Origin: Gyrodactylus bullatarudis
Lineage: Eukaryota > Platyhelminthes > Monogenea > Gyrodactylidea > Gyrodactylidae
Assembly: GCA_012064415.1 (NCBI GenBank)
Contig: SSNU01000107.1
Coordinates: 148,254-212,253, forward strand
Length of the DNA: 64,000 nucleotides
Reading direction: 5' to 3'
Shown here: one piece after another, positions 52,701 through 61,017 of the stretch
How positions within the stretch are numbered: position 1 is the stretch's first letter
Layout of the letters: each line of letters opens with the position of its first letter
Notes under the pieces: model-generated
Databases searched by the model: none
Seen by the model: the letters and a program-made list of their open reading frames with translations, nothing else
Told to the model about the DNA's origin: nothing
Translations under genes and position numbers: made by a program

Positions 52701-55700
52701 AGATTTCAGTATTAAGCAAATACAGAGGATTCTAATTATGTTAAAGTCTATTTTCAGAACTATCTGAGAACAAAGGTAGAAATCCTCAAAAAGTCGAGGG
52801 GGTAAATACTTGAAAATGGGGTGAAATAATATTATTTTTATGGTAGGTACTGTACCCACTAAGCCATCCTTACTATCCAATGTAAATTAATTATATATGT
52901 AAAACATGCAAAATATCTACCTTCTCTTCCAGAAATGTTGGAGTATTTCTAAGTACATTTTCAAACTTCCAGAAAACAGAAGATAGATTTAATTACAATC
53001 TGGTCACGACATTTCTGGCCTGTGATATTCCTCTTCATAAACTTCGTGAACCAAGTCTCAAGAAGCTCTTCGTAGATATGAATAATCCCTTACCATCAGA
53101 GACAACCGCAAGAAGAATTGCAATGGATATTCAAAAAGAAGAGAAGCAAAAAATTACTGAATATATTAGGAAAAAGAGTATATTCATCATGATTGATGAG
53201 TCCTTTATACAGGAGAAATATTGTAAACTTTATCATACTTTTAAGCATATTCTAAGGCATATTTTTTCAAAAATAAGGTATATTGTATGGGCATATTTTG
53301 AAATTTTCAAGTCATATTTTGGGTTGCCCTGGTAATGACTCACAACTCAAAAGATGATGAATGAAAGACTAAATCTCGTAAATTCCTATTTTACAAACTA
53401 GCTTTACTTAAAAAGAAAATTCATAAATACTTGGATTGAGTTTTCTGAACTACAGTCAGAATATAGATTGAGGAAATAAGCACGGAATACGAGAAAAAGA
53501 ACTCCAAAATGAAAAAGTGTTGATTGACCTCTGGTTTTATCTGAGAAACAGAGGAAAGATAATGTTAAGTCTTTTGAAGGACTGGCACTTTAAACTCCTC
53601 TCTCGTTGCATTGTTTCAAGGATCAAGACGATAGATGTGTATGCTTAAGAATTATTTTTTTCTGTTTTTTTTTAATCTTGTAATGAACATAACCAGAATC
53701 TTTTACAAATGGGAATTATAGCTGGGCATGTTATCATTAAAATTTCATGTTTGTGCTAATTTAGTTTTAATGGTATAAATGAAAAAAGATTTTAGTCCAG
53801 AAAAAAATCCTCATTTCATATTCGAAGTTGTGTCGGGAGAAAATGTATAAAGGACAGCTTTGATATTTCCAATAAATAAAGATGAAAACGAAGAATAAAT
53901 AATGAGGAAAATCCTATTTGGAATTCAAAGCATATGAGGAAAAATATCTAATGAATGATTCATATTTTATCCGCTGTGTTTAATCAGAGAAGAATTTTGC
54001 TGAAGAAGATAAATTGACCTATTTCATTGATGCGAACAGAGAAAAATAAATTTGATTTATCATCTAGGTGAATTCAATTTCATTTTCCCAAAAGTTCGTC
54101 TTTTTCATTTCAAGTTTTCTCGCCATTTCTATCAAACTTGATTTCTGATTTAACAATTTTCAACAATTTTGTTTATATTGATAGAAAAACTCTGAAATTG
54201 AACTATTTTGTAAGATTACTAAGTCTTTGATTTTGAAATATAATTTTTTCAGACGTTTCATGTTCATTTTTATTTGAAACTTTGTTTTTTTCAATAAGAC
54301 GAAGTTTGAAATCGTTTATTTAAGATGAAAAAGAAGATAATTTTTACAAGCATTAGATATATATTTCTGAGAATTTTAAGCAACTGTTCAATTAGAAAAA
54401 AGGAAAATCGATTTATAAATTCGAACATCTTACATCCTCACAAGATTATGAATCAAAATTTAAAACTATTCGTCAAGGTATAACTTTGACAATAAATATT
54501 GTATACTTTTTAAAGGTCAATAGATATATATTTTAAGGATAAATATCTAGTCCAAGTGATTCACGAAAATGTTCAAAAACGTCCGAAAATCCATTTAAAT
54601 ACATAATATAGAATTATATAAGAAGATATATTTAAAACCGATGCACATTTCTTAAAGGATCATCAGTGGTCTCTCTTTAAAAATGATAAAAGTTAAAGGT
54701 TGAGATTACCTCAATAAAGATATTGCTGTGACCAGACATCTTAAAAACGAAAATCATGCTGCTTCGATTTCTAATTTTTCCATTTTATACAAGAACCCAG
54801 GAGATGACAGCACAGATGTGTGGGTGCAGGAGTAATTCTTCATCAACATGTATAAACCAAATGTGTGTGTTCAAAAGAATTATTCATTTAATCTTCAACT
54901 ATCATGGCCTATGTGAGCTTTTTCTCTTCATTTGTGCTATTTATTGAAGAGTTTTTGGTGTTTTTACTTCTCATAATATTCTTATTTCCATTCATGATTA
55001 TTATATTCTGTCACTTTAACTATTTCTTTGAAAATTGTAAATTATTATTTTTCATTCAACCTTTATCATTTCTAAAGAGTGACCACTGATGATCTTTTAA
55101 GGAATGTGCATTTGGTTTCAAATATATTTTATTATAATTCTATACTCCAATGATAATAAATGCAAACCTAAAAATATATCTTTCTTTCGGAAAAATGAAC
55201 AAAATTAAAATAACTAGTTTTGAGCAACGTGTATTTTGATTTTGAGAAATACAAAATTATATGAGCCACGTGGTGTAGGGTAATCAACTCAATATTTCAC
55301 AATCAGAGAAACTTTTAAAGACACAAATTCAAGCCTATCTTACAATCCTGAACATACTTTTGCATATAAATGAATATCATGAAATGAAAACGGTTCTCTA
55401 ATATGTACTCAAATATTTTTTGTTTAGAGTAGTACAATTAGAATATATATTCGTGACTAGTTTTAATTCCTTCATATTTATAGTGCAAACTTCTATAGTG
55501 AATATTATTTGACAAATCTAGTCTTCGTAGAATTAACTACACAAGCGAAATATGTTGACGCCTGGTTTGAGGTTAATTCATTCGTTAAGTAAAAAACTAA
55601 ATAAACTAATTATTCGAGGAATAAGGTCAGGATTATGATATTGATTCATTATTAATTAGTCTACCTTAAGTTTAAGTTTATTCCATTTTGCTTCAGGGAT

Positions 55701-58700
55701 TTTAGAAAAAAATCAATGCTTAAATTTTCGTGATACTGATGAAAATTACCAGATGAAACCCATTCGCATCAATTGGAATTTAAAATGCCAAGAAATCATT
55801 ATTATAAGCCAATCAAAAATAATTATAATTAGTGTTCTTTAAAAGGATTAATCTCAAGGAAGGAGAAAACCCCAAGATTGAAAATTATGAATTTCCTTCA
55901 GTGGTCAAATTGGAATCAATGGTATGATGTTGATCCCAAATATCAGCATTTAATTGCTTCAAAACTTCGAAATCGGTATAAAATTTGAGCTGAAAATTTG
56001 AAAAGTGGAAATTCAGTGCATTTTCAAAAAATGGCCAAGTTTTGTCAGATTGAATTTTTCAGAAATATTTCTTATTTTAAAACTTATCGGCTCATTTCAT
56101 TACGGAATTTTCTTCCTGACTCTCTGGAAAAACTATTGAAGTTTTTGCGAAATTAATAAATTCTAAACTATATGTAAATTTAGATATGTTTATGCCCAGG
56201 AATTTAAAATAATTATTTCACGGAAAATTGAGTATTAAATTTATCAATTATAAGAATTTATTCAGAATTACTCAATTTTAATTCAGAGAGAGCATTCAAG
56301 AAAAACCCTTACATATTTGGATATATCAGTCATCACTCTGATTAGAAAAAGAAAATTATTCTATAGTTCATTTGAGTAGTATAAATCCATAAGATCAAAT
56401 AAATTATTTCAATAGTGTAATTGAGCTTTATAGGCAAAAAGTAATAACGAGGAGAATTAGGATAATTTGGGGAATATATATCAAAAAATGAAAAAACTTG
56501 AAATAAAATTTAATTTTAATTATTATCTTAATTTAAAATTGATCTTATTCATTCAAAATTTCTCATAAAATTTTTAATTAAAAGGTTAAATTTACGAATT
56601 TGATCAGGGAAATTAAGTCGTAAATTTTTCTCATCTCATGAATCATATGTTCAAGACGATGTATAATATTTATTGATTTATTTCGATTATATATAAGACC
56701 AGGAATTTTCGAATGAATTTCAATTTGACACTGGATTATCATTTTTTCGAATTTTTTTTAAAAATGATCAAGATATAGACTCATTATCAATCAACTTTAA
56801 TTTTCATCCCAAATTCTTATTATCTGCATTTCAAAAAGTGAGATTTTTGTGGAAATCAAAGCCCCCAACTGTATATATTTATAATCAAAGTTTAAGATAA
56901 TACTCACCATAACTTTTGATGATCTGCCAAGGTAAGACGTATTTCAGCATCTGTTAGACGGGTAGATGATAGATATGGATTTGGTGGACTCGCTGTTATC
57001 CCTGGTATGGCACATTGTTTTCCATTAGGACTATTGAATACTCCTAGCCATTGGAGATAATTGGCAGACTGTTAAAAAATTATAAATAATTGGGAGTAAA
57101 TCAAAAGTTTAAGTAAGCTTTTTTCCCAGCTTAAATTAATGAATTGAGCTTATTTTTGGGATTCTTTATAATGGAGAGATTGAACCTATTTTTATGTAAA
57201 TTTATTAACAAAATATTGTAAATTCTGCCATGATAGACAATGAGATTTGAATTATTTGACATTTCCAATATTCTCTGGGATTTTCGAATATCATAATCAA
57301 GATATACATGAGGATTATAATGTGATTGAACAAAAGATTAACCCTTAAAGTCCCACGGTGATATTTCTATCACATATCATTTTAGCAACTCATTATTATA
57401 TATATAAGCCTCAGAAAATACTTCGTTTATCCATTCGATAGGAGATTTATTAATCTCCTGGAATAAGCGAAGATCGTGACTCTATCATTCGTCAAACTCG
57501 TGCTATACTAATTCAAAGAGAGTTGATTTTTTTCACAAAATTAATTTTTGTTTAAAACGTTTTTTCCAGGGTCATAGGTAAAAGGTAAGATAACTTTTAT
57601 CGACTAATCATGTCTGTAGAATACAAATATCCAATCACCTGAACTCCATCTGCTAAAGCTACAAAGATAGCCTATTTTTGATCGATAACTTCTGAACCAA
57701 AAATGATTGCATCAAAAAACTGTTGACTCGTAATCAGCGTATTCACAAAAGATTAAATGCGAATCATGAAAACAATTCTCTGGGAATTTAAGGGTTAAAA
57801 CCGTATTCAAAGCGTCATTTTCTGTGATTTTTTTCTTATAAAAAATTATACAATATTAAAAAATTTATCAATAAAAAAGGGTTTAGATGTATTGGTACTA
57901 TGAGTTTAACTCAGTTTTAACATAATAACAGTTAATCAGAAAAAATTGAGTTTTCATTCTTTTGAGAAAAAGAAAAACTTGTTAGTCAGAAGTAAAAAGA
58001 AGATCAATAATTTATACACAAGTCTTATTTAATCGGGATACTACTAGCTTTTACAGCTGTAGTTCTGATTAGTCATCGATAAGGAAAATTAATGAATACA
58101 CTCCTATTTTATATTTTTCTTGGATCAATAAATATATATATATATTTCCATTTCTTTATTATCTGGCCCAACTGTGTGCATAAAATATATATAAGCACTA
58201 AATAATTGTATAATTTTTATAGCTTGATTATTAAAAGATGCAATATTTGACAATTTTTTCATTCAATCAATTAAAAATTTAAAATGCTCTTGTAAGTAAT
58301 CATTACATAATATGAAATATATATTTGACTCTGTGATTAATTAATTGAACCAAGTAACAAGTGGAAATAAAATTTTGAAAAAAATTACGAGAAGAAGTTC
58401 AAATTTGAAGTATACTTGAGAGAATAATATAAATTTAATAAGAATTCAATTTCGAATTTATCTTTGATTTTACTGTACTTTTGAACTTTTAATTTTTGTC
58501 AATAAGCTTCATTTCAAGAGATGATAACCACAAAAATATTGATTCTTAAAATTGGTTCAGCTTGATTCACTTTTATAGGATTTAAAAAAAACCTTAATTA
58601 TTATTCAATGAGGAATGTTGAAAGTCTCAAACTTCAAGCTAGCCAAAACAACAGGACTCACTTCAGCTTTCCATCGAATGGAATCAATACGTTCATCAAG

Positions 58701-59428
58701 TATTTCGAGAATTGAATTGATGTCATGTGTTGTTAAATTCCTTTCTGAAAGATGATTTAAATTTTTAATTCCATTTGTCCCTTGAAATCCAAAGAGATCA
58801 TTTAATCTAAAAAGTAGTAGTTGAAAGAAATAATTAAAAAATTTGACTATAAAAGACACAAACTTTGATTCGCATAACTGGAGTTTGTAAAGTTGATTTT
58901 TCATGTTATTCTTTACTGGAATAGAATTTTGATCCCCATTATTCTTGACTTCTTGGATAATATCATTAACGTTAGCATTTAATTTATCGGAAGATTTTTG
59001 TTCAGCACCTGTATACTGTTTTTCACCAGAGATTCTTTGGACTTTATCATAGACACAATGACTTTTGATATTACTCAAAAAGTTTCTGATTATCGGAATA
59101 CCTATAATACACGAGCAATTAATTAATCCATAGAATATGCAAAAATTGGTTAAGAGAATTACCTCGAGGTTTGTTGTCGAGTAAACTCATGGAATTGGAA
59201 TCTTCTTCTTCAGAAACAGTGAAACTGGCTTTCTTGTGCTTAGATTTTCTGTTAATTTTTATACAACATAAGCCTTGATTTTTAACACGTTTGCTTTCAT
59301 TGATATTTTCTTTCGATGTTTGTTTATGGACTTCTGTAAAGTATATAGAAGCTATTAAACGCTTTCAAAATAAAATCTTTATGGATATAAAATTCAATCT
59401 CAACCGACTTACTATTCATAAGGTCCAT
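31781..59428 (-). CDS. PDE9A: PDE9-type 3',5'-cyclic nucleotide phosphodiesterase (3' exon not found)
   Basis: PDE9 enzymes hydrolyse cGMP with high affinity. Ten minus-strand exons keep phase: 59413-59428, 59163-59333, 58864-59101, 58662-58806, 56908-57068, 48022-48265, 43979-44101, 33758-33915, 32842-33094 and 31781-31927, giving 547 codons. Metal-binding motifs are all present: HNFKH (309-313), HDLDHPG (349-355) and DISNE (Asp473). PDE9-specific stretches include [26 protein letters not shown] and PYAPFMDR. An in-frame TGA lies shortly upstream of the start ATG. The N-terminal 240 residues are poorly conserved, with a short helical segment before the catalytic domain, as in vertebrate PDE9A. 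The last donor (31780) is GTAAGT, so a final exon (about 40 residues in PDE9A) should follow. Introns reach about 10 kb, whereas the first three are 57-79 nt. Confidence 0.93.
31928..32841. other. PDE9 intron 9
   Basis: This 914-nt intron has no recognised repeat or gene. Confidence 0.5.
33190..33340. repeat. Partial copy of fold-back family P2 in PDE9 intron 8
   Basis: It contains ATAAAAATCTCAATTTTTCC, ATCAAGAATTTGTATTCG and a GTTGTCTACT...GTTTGAAGAA block, all in the order seen in the 22.4-kb copy. Confidence 0.45.
33916..37589. other. PDE9 intron 7, left part
   Basis: Non-coding; nothing recognised. A slightly GC-richer patch at 35360-35520 (around TCCGCCTAACTTAATTAAGT) is neither a tRNA nor a known repeat. 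Confidence 0.35.
37590..38045. repeat. Palindromic MITE, family P3, largest copy
   Basis: Left blocks CTTCAAGTATTTAAATATAA, CACCAAATTTCGCTTCAAAA and TACCTTTCCAT recur inverted in the right half (ATGGAAAGGTATTTTGAAGC, then GCGAAATTTGGTGGG). The left arm has an extra ~70 bp (GTACCATTTGGACGAAATCT, then CATCGATATG) that is also found near 3575-3660. It lies in PDE9 intron 7. Confidence 0.75.
39040..39560. repeat. Decayed fold-back family P1 copy in PDE9 intron 7
   Basis: Right half TCAAAAAATGGCCTAATTTT and ATATTGAGTTTTTTATAAAA match the P1 arm. A weaker inverted match is seen on the left near 39060-39130 (GGCCAATTTTTCAATTTC). Confidence 0.5.
41680..41840. repeat. GTTAC-type degenerate repeat
   Basis: GAGACTATCAAGAGTAACAA and GATTAACGGTAAC match the complement of repeat DNA at 1120-1160 and 15520-15570. 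The preceding 41400-41670 shows a lysine/arginine-rich plus-strand frame broken by stops, not assignable. Confidence 0.45.
42410..42690. repeat. Degenerate repeat shared with 11210-11450
   Basis: TTGATAATGAATTAGCAAGG, TATATGTCTACCAAAG and TAACCTAAGCACCTAAGC correspond to blocks in ARP2 intron 4. Confidence 0.4.
42691..43978. other. PDE9 intron 7, right end
   Basis: AT-rich and non-coding; nothing recognised. Confidence 0.3.
45194..46060 (-). CDS. Penelope GIY-YIG endonuclease frame
   Basis: A 288-residue frame containing [20 protein letters not shown] (GIY and YVG halves of the motif), RVREHLR with the catalytic Arg, and the later AESHFI with a catalytic-type Glu. A CSC zinc-finger-like motif precedes the endonuclease core, as in animal Penelope elements. 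The C-terminus ([13 protein letters not shown]) is translated from the hammerhead-like block, so the frame overlaps the ribozyme. The domain looks intact but the element is not. Confidence 0.75.
   Translation of the reverse strand: MYLVLPFKGDASKAILNNKLSKITKRTFPGKKLKLIQRTSKLINGRNKDQIPTLKKKGVIYHFKCSCGFSYVGQTIRSLGERVREHLRPKHNSAIHHYLEATGQFADTSNFKILYQVNPTESSKTRQANLSCAESHFITKLKPNLCVLKEFANKLGFKGRDVHIKSKQIAKIGRILNLDVGTPTHCSTQNETEKETEINETLAKADDLLSPIQCTAPVTITELTKCENNEKSTIVDNHITSQETRRNITFITRIYPCCSLIFHMSSESNNNNSLSNDVNDRKYSILID
45304..45342 (-). ncRNA. Degenerate hammerhead-like motif at Penelope 3' end
   Basis: On the minus strand AGT, CAAGAGACCCGGC, GAAA and ATATAACGTTTATCACT align with the motifs at 3.75 and 4.2 kb, but two bases of the essential CUGA core are deleted (CTGAAGA became CAAGA). 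It should therefore be catalytically dead. Confidence 0.5.
46359..46916 (-). pseudogene. Penelope reverse transcriptase, core deleted
   Basis: Begins with [20 protein letters not shown] (the typical LxxDKGxxxVxxD motif). [13 protein letters not shown] and TYRPILD (motif RPI) follow, then abruptly [13 protein letters not shown], which belongs to a later RT motif (SPxLAxxFMxxLE). The segment between them, normally holding the first catalytic aspartate (DVxSLFT), is absent. [10 protein letters not shown] gives the YxDD box. The frame ends after [10 protein letters not shown], where a frameshift moves the conserved [17 protein letters not shown] into another frame. Confidence 0.8.
46959..47555 (-). 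pseudogene. Penelope-like element N-terminal region
   Basis: A 198-residue frame, mostly charged helices ([20 protein letters not shown]), ending [18 protein letters not shown]. In intact elements this leads into the reverse transcriptase. Here the frame is lost at 46959, 43 bases before the RT frame opens at 46916. There are no motifs beyond the position. Confidence 0.6.
47641..48021. other. PDE9 intron 6, between Penelope element and exon 6
   Basis: Nothing recognised. Confidence 0.3.
48266..50458. other. PDE9 intron 5, left part
   Basis: Non-coding AT-rich sequence. A short dyad, GTATATGTATTATACATA, lies near 50151. The reading frames at 49497-49725 overlap on both strands and have no motif. 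Confidence 0.3.
50459..50512. repeat. 54-bp TTAA-flanked micro-element
   Basis: CCCCTTCGA and TCGAAGGGG terminate the segment, with TTAA immediately outside both (50455-50458 and 50513-50516). It has the layout of a piggyBac-type MITE reduced to little more than its ends. Confidence 0.5.
50878..50947 (+). promoter_or_regulatory. tRNA-like cloverleaf with polymerase III A and B boxes
   Basis: Acceptor: 50878-50884 pairs with 50940-50946 (five Watson-Crick pairs, two G-T). D-arm: GAAC (50889-50892) with GTTC (50899-50902). Anticodon arm: TTTGT (50904-50908) with ACAAA (50917-50921), loop of eight. T-arm: CTGGG with CCTGG around TTCGAGT. The A box TGAACTAAGTAG (50888-50899) is approximate. The B box GGTTCGAGTCC (50926-50936) is perfect. 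Spacing between the boxes fits polymerase III use. Not a functional tRNA: the loop is eight bases and the 8/9 linker is long. Confidence 0.7.
50938..50990 (+). ncRNA. Type I hammerhead ribozyme
   Basis: Core: CUGACGA (50950-50956), stem II GUCC/GGAC (50957-50960 with 50967-50970) closed by UAAUAA, then GAAA (50971-50974). Stem III is the self-complementary ACGCGU (50974-50979), followed by C50980 as the cleavage-site base (GUC). Stem I: GUGUA (50945-50949) pairs with UACAU (50981-50985), then an internal loop UAUG/CU, then GGC/GCC. Every conserved core position is present. Stem III is so short (three pairs, no loop) that cleavage may need a dimer, as reported for newt and schistosome hammerheads. 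Confidence 0.88.
51125..52466. other. PDE9 intron 5, middle
   Basis: No genes. A dyad GTGTGTATTACACAC lies near 51705. Otherwise nothing recognised. Confidence 0.3.
52475..53331. mobile_element. hAT element (non-autonomous) with 8-bp target duplication
   Basis: Terminal inverted repeats CAGGGCAAC/GTTGCCCTG are flanked by the 8-bp duplication GTAATGAC (52467-52474 and 53332-53339), the hAT signature. AAGTCATATTTT-type motifs recur near both ends, like subterminal transposase-binding repeats. The interior (about 52974-53220) encodes a transposase fragment with [29 protein letters not shown] and IFIMIDES, matching the N-terminal part of hAT transposases before the catalytic domain. The 857-bp length shows it is deleted internally. 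Confidence 0.9.
52974..53335 (+). pseudogene. hAT transposase N-terminal fragment
   Basis: The frame [20 protein letters not shown] continues through [26 protein letters not shown] and [13 protein letters not shown], the conserved order before the first catalytic Asp region of hAT transposases. It then runs into the right inverted repeat. No BED finger or dimerisation domain is present. ATG at 53078 is internal to the homologous region. Confidence 0.7.
53340..54599. other. PDE9 intron 5, non-coding
   Basis: Nothing recognised. Confidence 0.3.
54600..55140 (-). repeat. Dispersed repeat family R, copy C (longest)
   Basis: The ends are inverted: ATGCACATTTCTTAAAGGATC with its ATCAGTGG flank on the left, and CCACTGATGATCTTTTAAGG on the right. 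The interior holds the family block (complement of TAGTTGAAGATTA and CAATAAATAGCAC). Open frames inside are chance. It lies in PDE9 intron 5. Confidence 0.7.
55141..56907. other. PDE9 intron 5, right end
   Basis: A half-copy of fold-back family P1 lies at about 55990-56160 (GAAAAGTGGAAATTCAG, AAAAAATGGCCAAG, TCAGATTGAATTTTTCAG). The rest is not recognised. Confidence 0.45.
57342..57794. mobile_element. TTAA-flanked non-autonomous element in PDE9 intron 4
   Basis: Termini CCCTTAAAGTCCCA and TGGGAATTTAAGGG are inverted repeats with TTAA on both sides (57338-57341, 57795-57798). The 453-bp interior is non-coding. An older relative is at 24285-24873, so the family moved more than once. Confidence 0.75.
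57799..58661. other. PDE9 intron 4, remainder
   Basis: AT-rich with a TA-repeat tract near 58130-58145. No other feature. Confidence 0.35.
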
Positions 59429-59639
59429 AATTCCTTTATTGAGCAGAATAATTCTTCACAACGAGCATTTGATATTTCTTAAATTTTCTCAATTGGAACA
59501 ATCAAACAAATAAATTAAATTAAATTAAGCTTGACTGTTTGTATAACTATATTTTACAAATTTGACAGATTTTAAATATAAAGCTTTTTCGCCTTCTGAT
59601 ACTTTCGTAAAGGCTATTATTGCGCACTTTCATTCCCAA
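59429..59639. promoter_or_regulatory. Bidirectional promoter region of PDE9 and ZCCHC8-like genes
   Basis: Only 211 bases separate the two divergent start codons, so the region must hold both 5' untranslated regions and promoters unless further non-coding exons exist. No motif could be singled out. Confidence 0.45.
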
Positions 59640-60892
59640 ATGGCAAACAATGAGGACTTTCTTATTGATACAGGATCTGTTTCAAAGTAACATGCTTATT
59701 ATTTTACAAAAGAGATATTCAACAAGATGAGATTGTTTATGAACTAACTCAATTCAAGGAAAGCTCCGAAAAATCTCCGAACGCAGCTAAAAAATTTCAA
59801 AATGCTCGCATACCCAATCGTCGTTATCATGAAATGAACAAGTTCTCTCACATAAAGCCAGGAAAATTATCGTAAATATTTTTTTTACCTCTTTTTCATT
59901 AGTAAAGAATTGTTGGAAGCTATATCATGCTCTAAACAAGAAATACCACTCTTCATATACAAAATGAGATCGGCTGGTTATCCTCCCGGATGGTTAGAAG
60001 AAGCTAAAACAACTAGTGATATAACTTTTAAAGAAGATGTCCCAAAAATTGATAGTAGGTATCCTTAAATTATTCTCAAGAATTTTACGAAAGAAATTCT
60101 CTTATCGAATGGCCTGGTTTTAATGCTAAATGGAAAAATTCTGTCGATCGGTTTGAGCAGCTCTGCTGCAGACCAATTTCTCAACATGATTATCTCGATA
60201 ATTTTTACTCTCACATTGAAAAAAGAGAACTACGTCGAGCTAAGCGAGACCTGGATGAACATAGAAAAAATATTCTCAAAGAAATTGAAAAAGTTGAATC
60301 ATCTTTGAATCCATCTAATGACAACAACCCAGTTGTAATAGATGTTGATCAAGAAGATGCCATTAAAAGTGTTAAAATAACTGATGAGGCTTCTAGTTTT
60401 CAGAACAAAGAGGTAGATAAAAATCAAGATGACAAAGAGGTAAGTTGTTTCTTTTTAACCAAATTTTTTTCTGGAATATTCTTGAGAAAATGTATAAATT
60501 TGAATAAAAAAACTTTGATATTTATAAATAATAATTTTTACATCAAGTTACCCAAAGAAGGAGAGACTACCGAAATCGTAATTGATTCTGATTCCAAACA
60601 AAAGCAAGTCCTGGATGAAAATCCAAAGTGCTTGGAAATTATTGGCATAGTCAGTGATACTGCAGGAATCCTACCAGATGAAACAAAACTTGTTGATATA
60701 TTTAGACAAAAAATTGAATCTTCCCTTCCAGATAAAATAGCATCTGATAATAGCATTATTAAAGTGCCAAAATTAGATAATTTTTCATGCAACATACTTC
60801 CCATGCAAACATATGAAGCTCAAGAGGGCTCTAAACAAATGTACCAGAATATGATTGATTTGCTTCGCAAACGTAAAAGATCTTTGAAATAA
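59640..60892 (+). CDS. ZCCHC8: ZCCHC8-like PSP-domain protein (NEXT complex type)
   Basis: ZCCHC8 scaffolds the nuclear exosome targeting (NEXT) complex with MTR4 and RBM7. Exons 59640-59686, 59713-59871, 59903-60054, 60081-60439 and 60548-60892 keep phase and encode 353 residues. The PSP domain (about 58-103) reads FSHIKPGKLS, ELLEAI, IPLFIYKMRSAGYPPGWLEE, nearly collinear with human ZCCHC8. WPGFN (about 129-133) matches its NYPGFN segment. The C-terminus (MQTYEAQEGSKQMYQNMIDL, then LRKRKRSLK) resembles the MTR4-stimulating tail of ZCCHC8. Introns 1-3 are 26, 31 and 26 nt. The long N-terminus and the CCHC zinc knuckle of vertebrate ZCCHC8 are missing, and the divergent PDE9 start leaves no room for them. 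Intron 4 is open in frame and could be retained. Confidence 0.8.
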
Positions 60893-60930
60893 TTTTTTTT
60901 ATTTGAAGATGTCAGAATTTAGATCTTCTT

Positions 60931-60936
60931 AATAAA
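60931..60936 (+). terminator. Polyadenylation signal of the ZCCHC8-like gene
   Basis: AATAAA 39 bases after the stop codon, in the short gap before MCM10. Confidence 0.55.
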
Positions 60937-61017
60937 TACATTTTGTAAAAAATCTTAATATTTTATTCATTTATTTCTAAAACTTTGATACTGAATTTTA
61001 TTACCCCCATTTTTAAG

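Noticed and set aside
52840..52880. A-box-like TGGCTTAGTGGGTA on the minus strand
   Set aside because: No B box at a suitable distance, so chance or a very decayed SINE.
53078..53335. Independent host gene encoding 85 residues
   Set aside because: It lies inside a hAT element with TIRs and target duplication and matches a transposase fragment.
54640..54690. CTGATGATCC...GGAA in repeat family R (also 55084) looks like a hammerhead core with stem II
   Set aside because: The GAAA that must follow stem II is absent (GGAATG or GAAATG out of place), there is no cleavage triplet with stem I pairing, and copies A and B do not conserve it.
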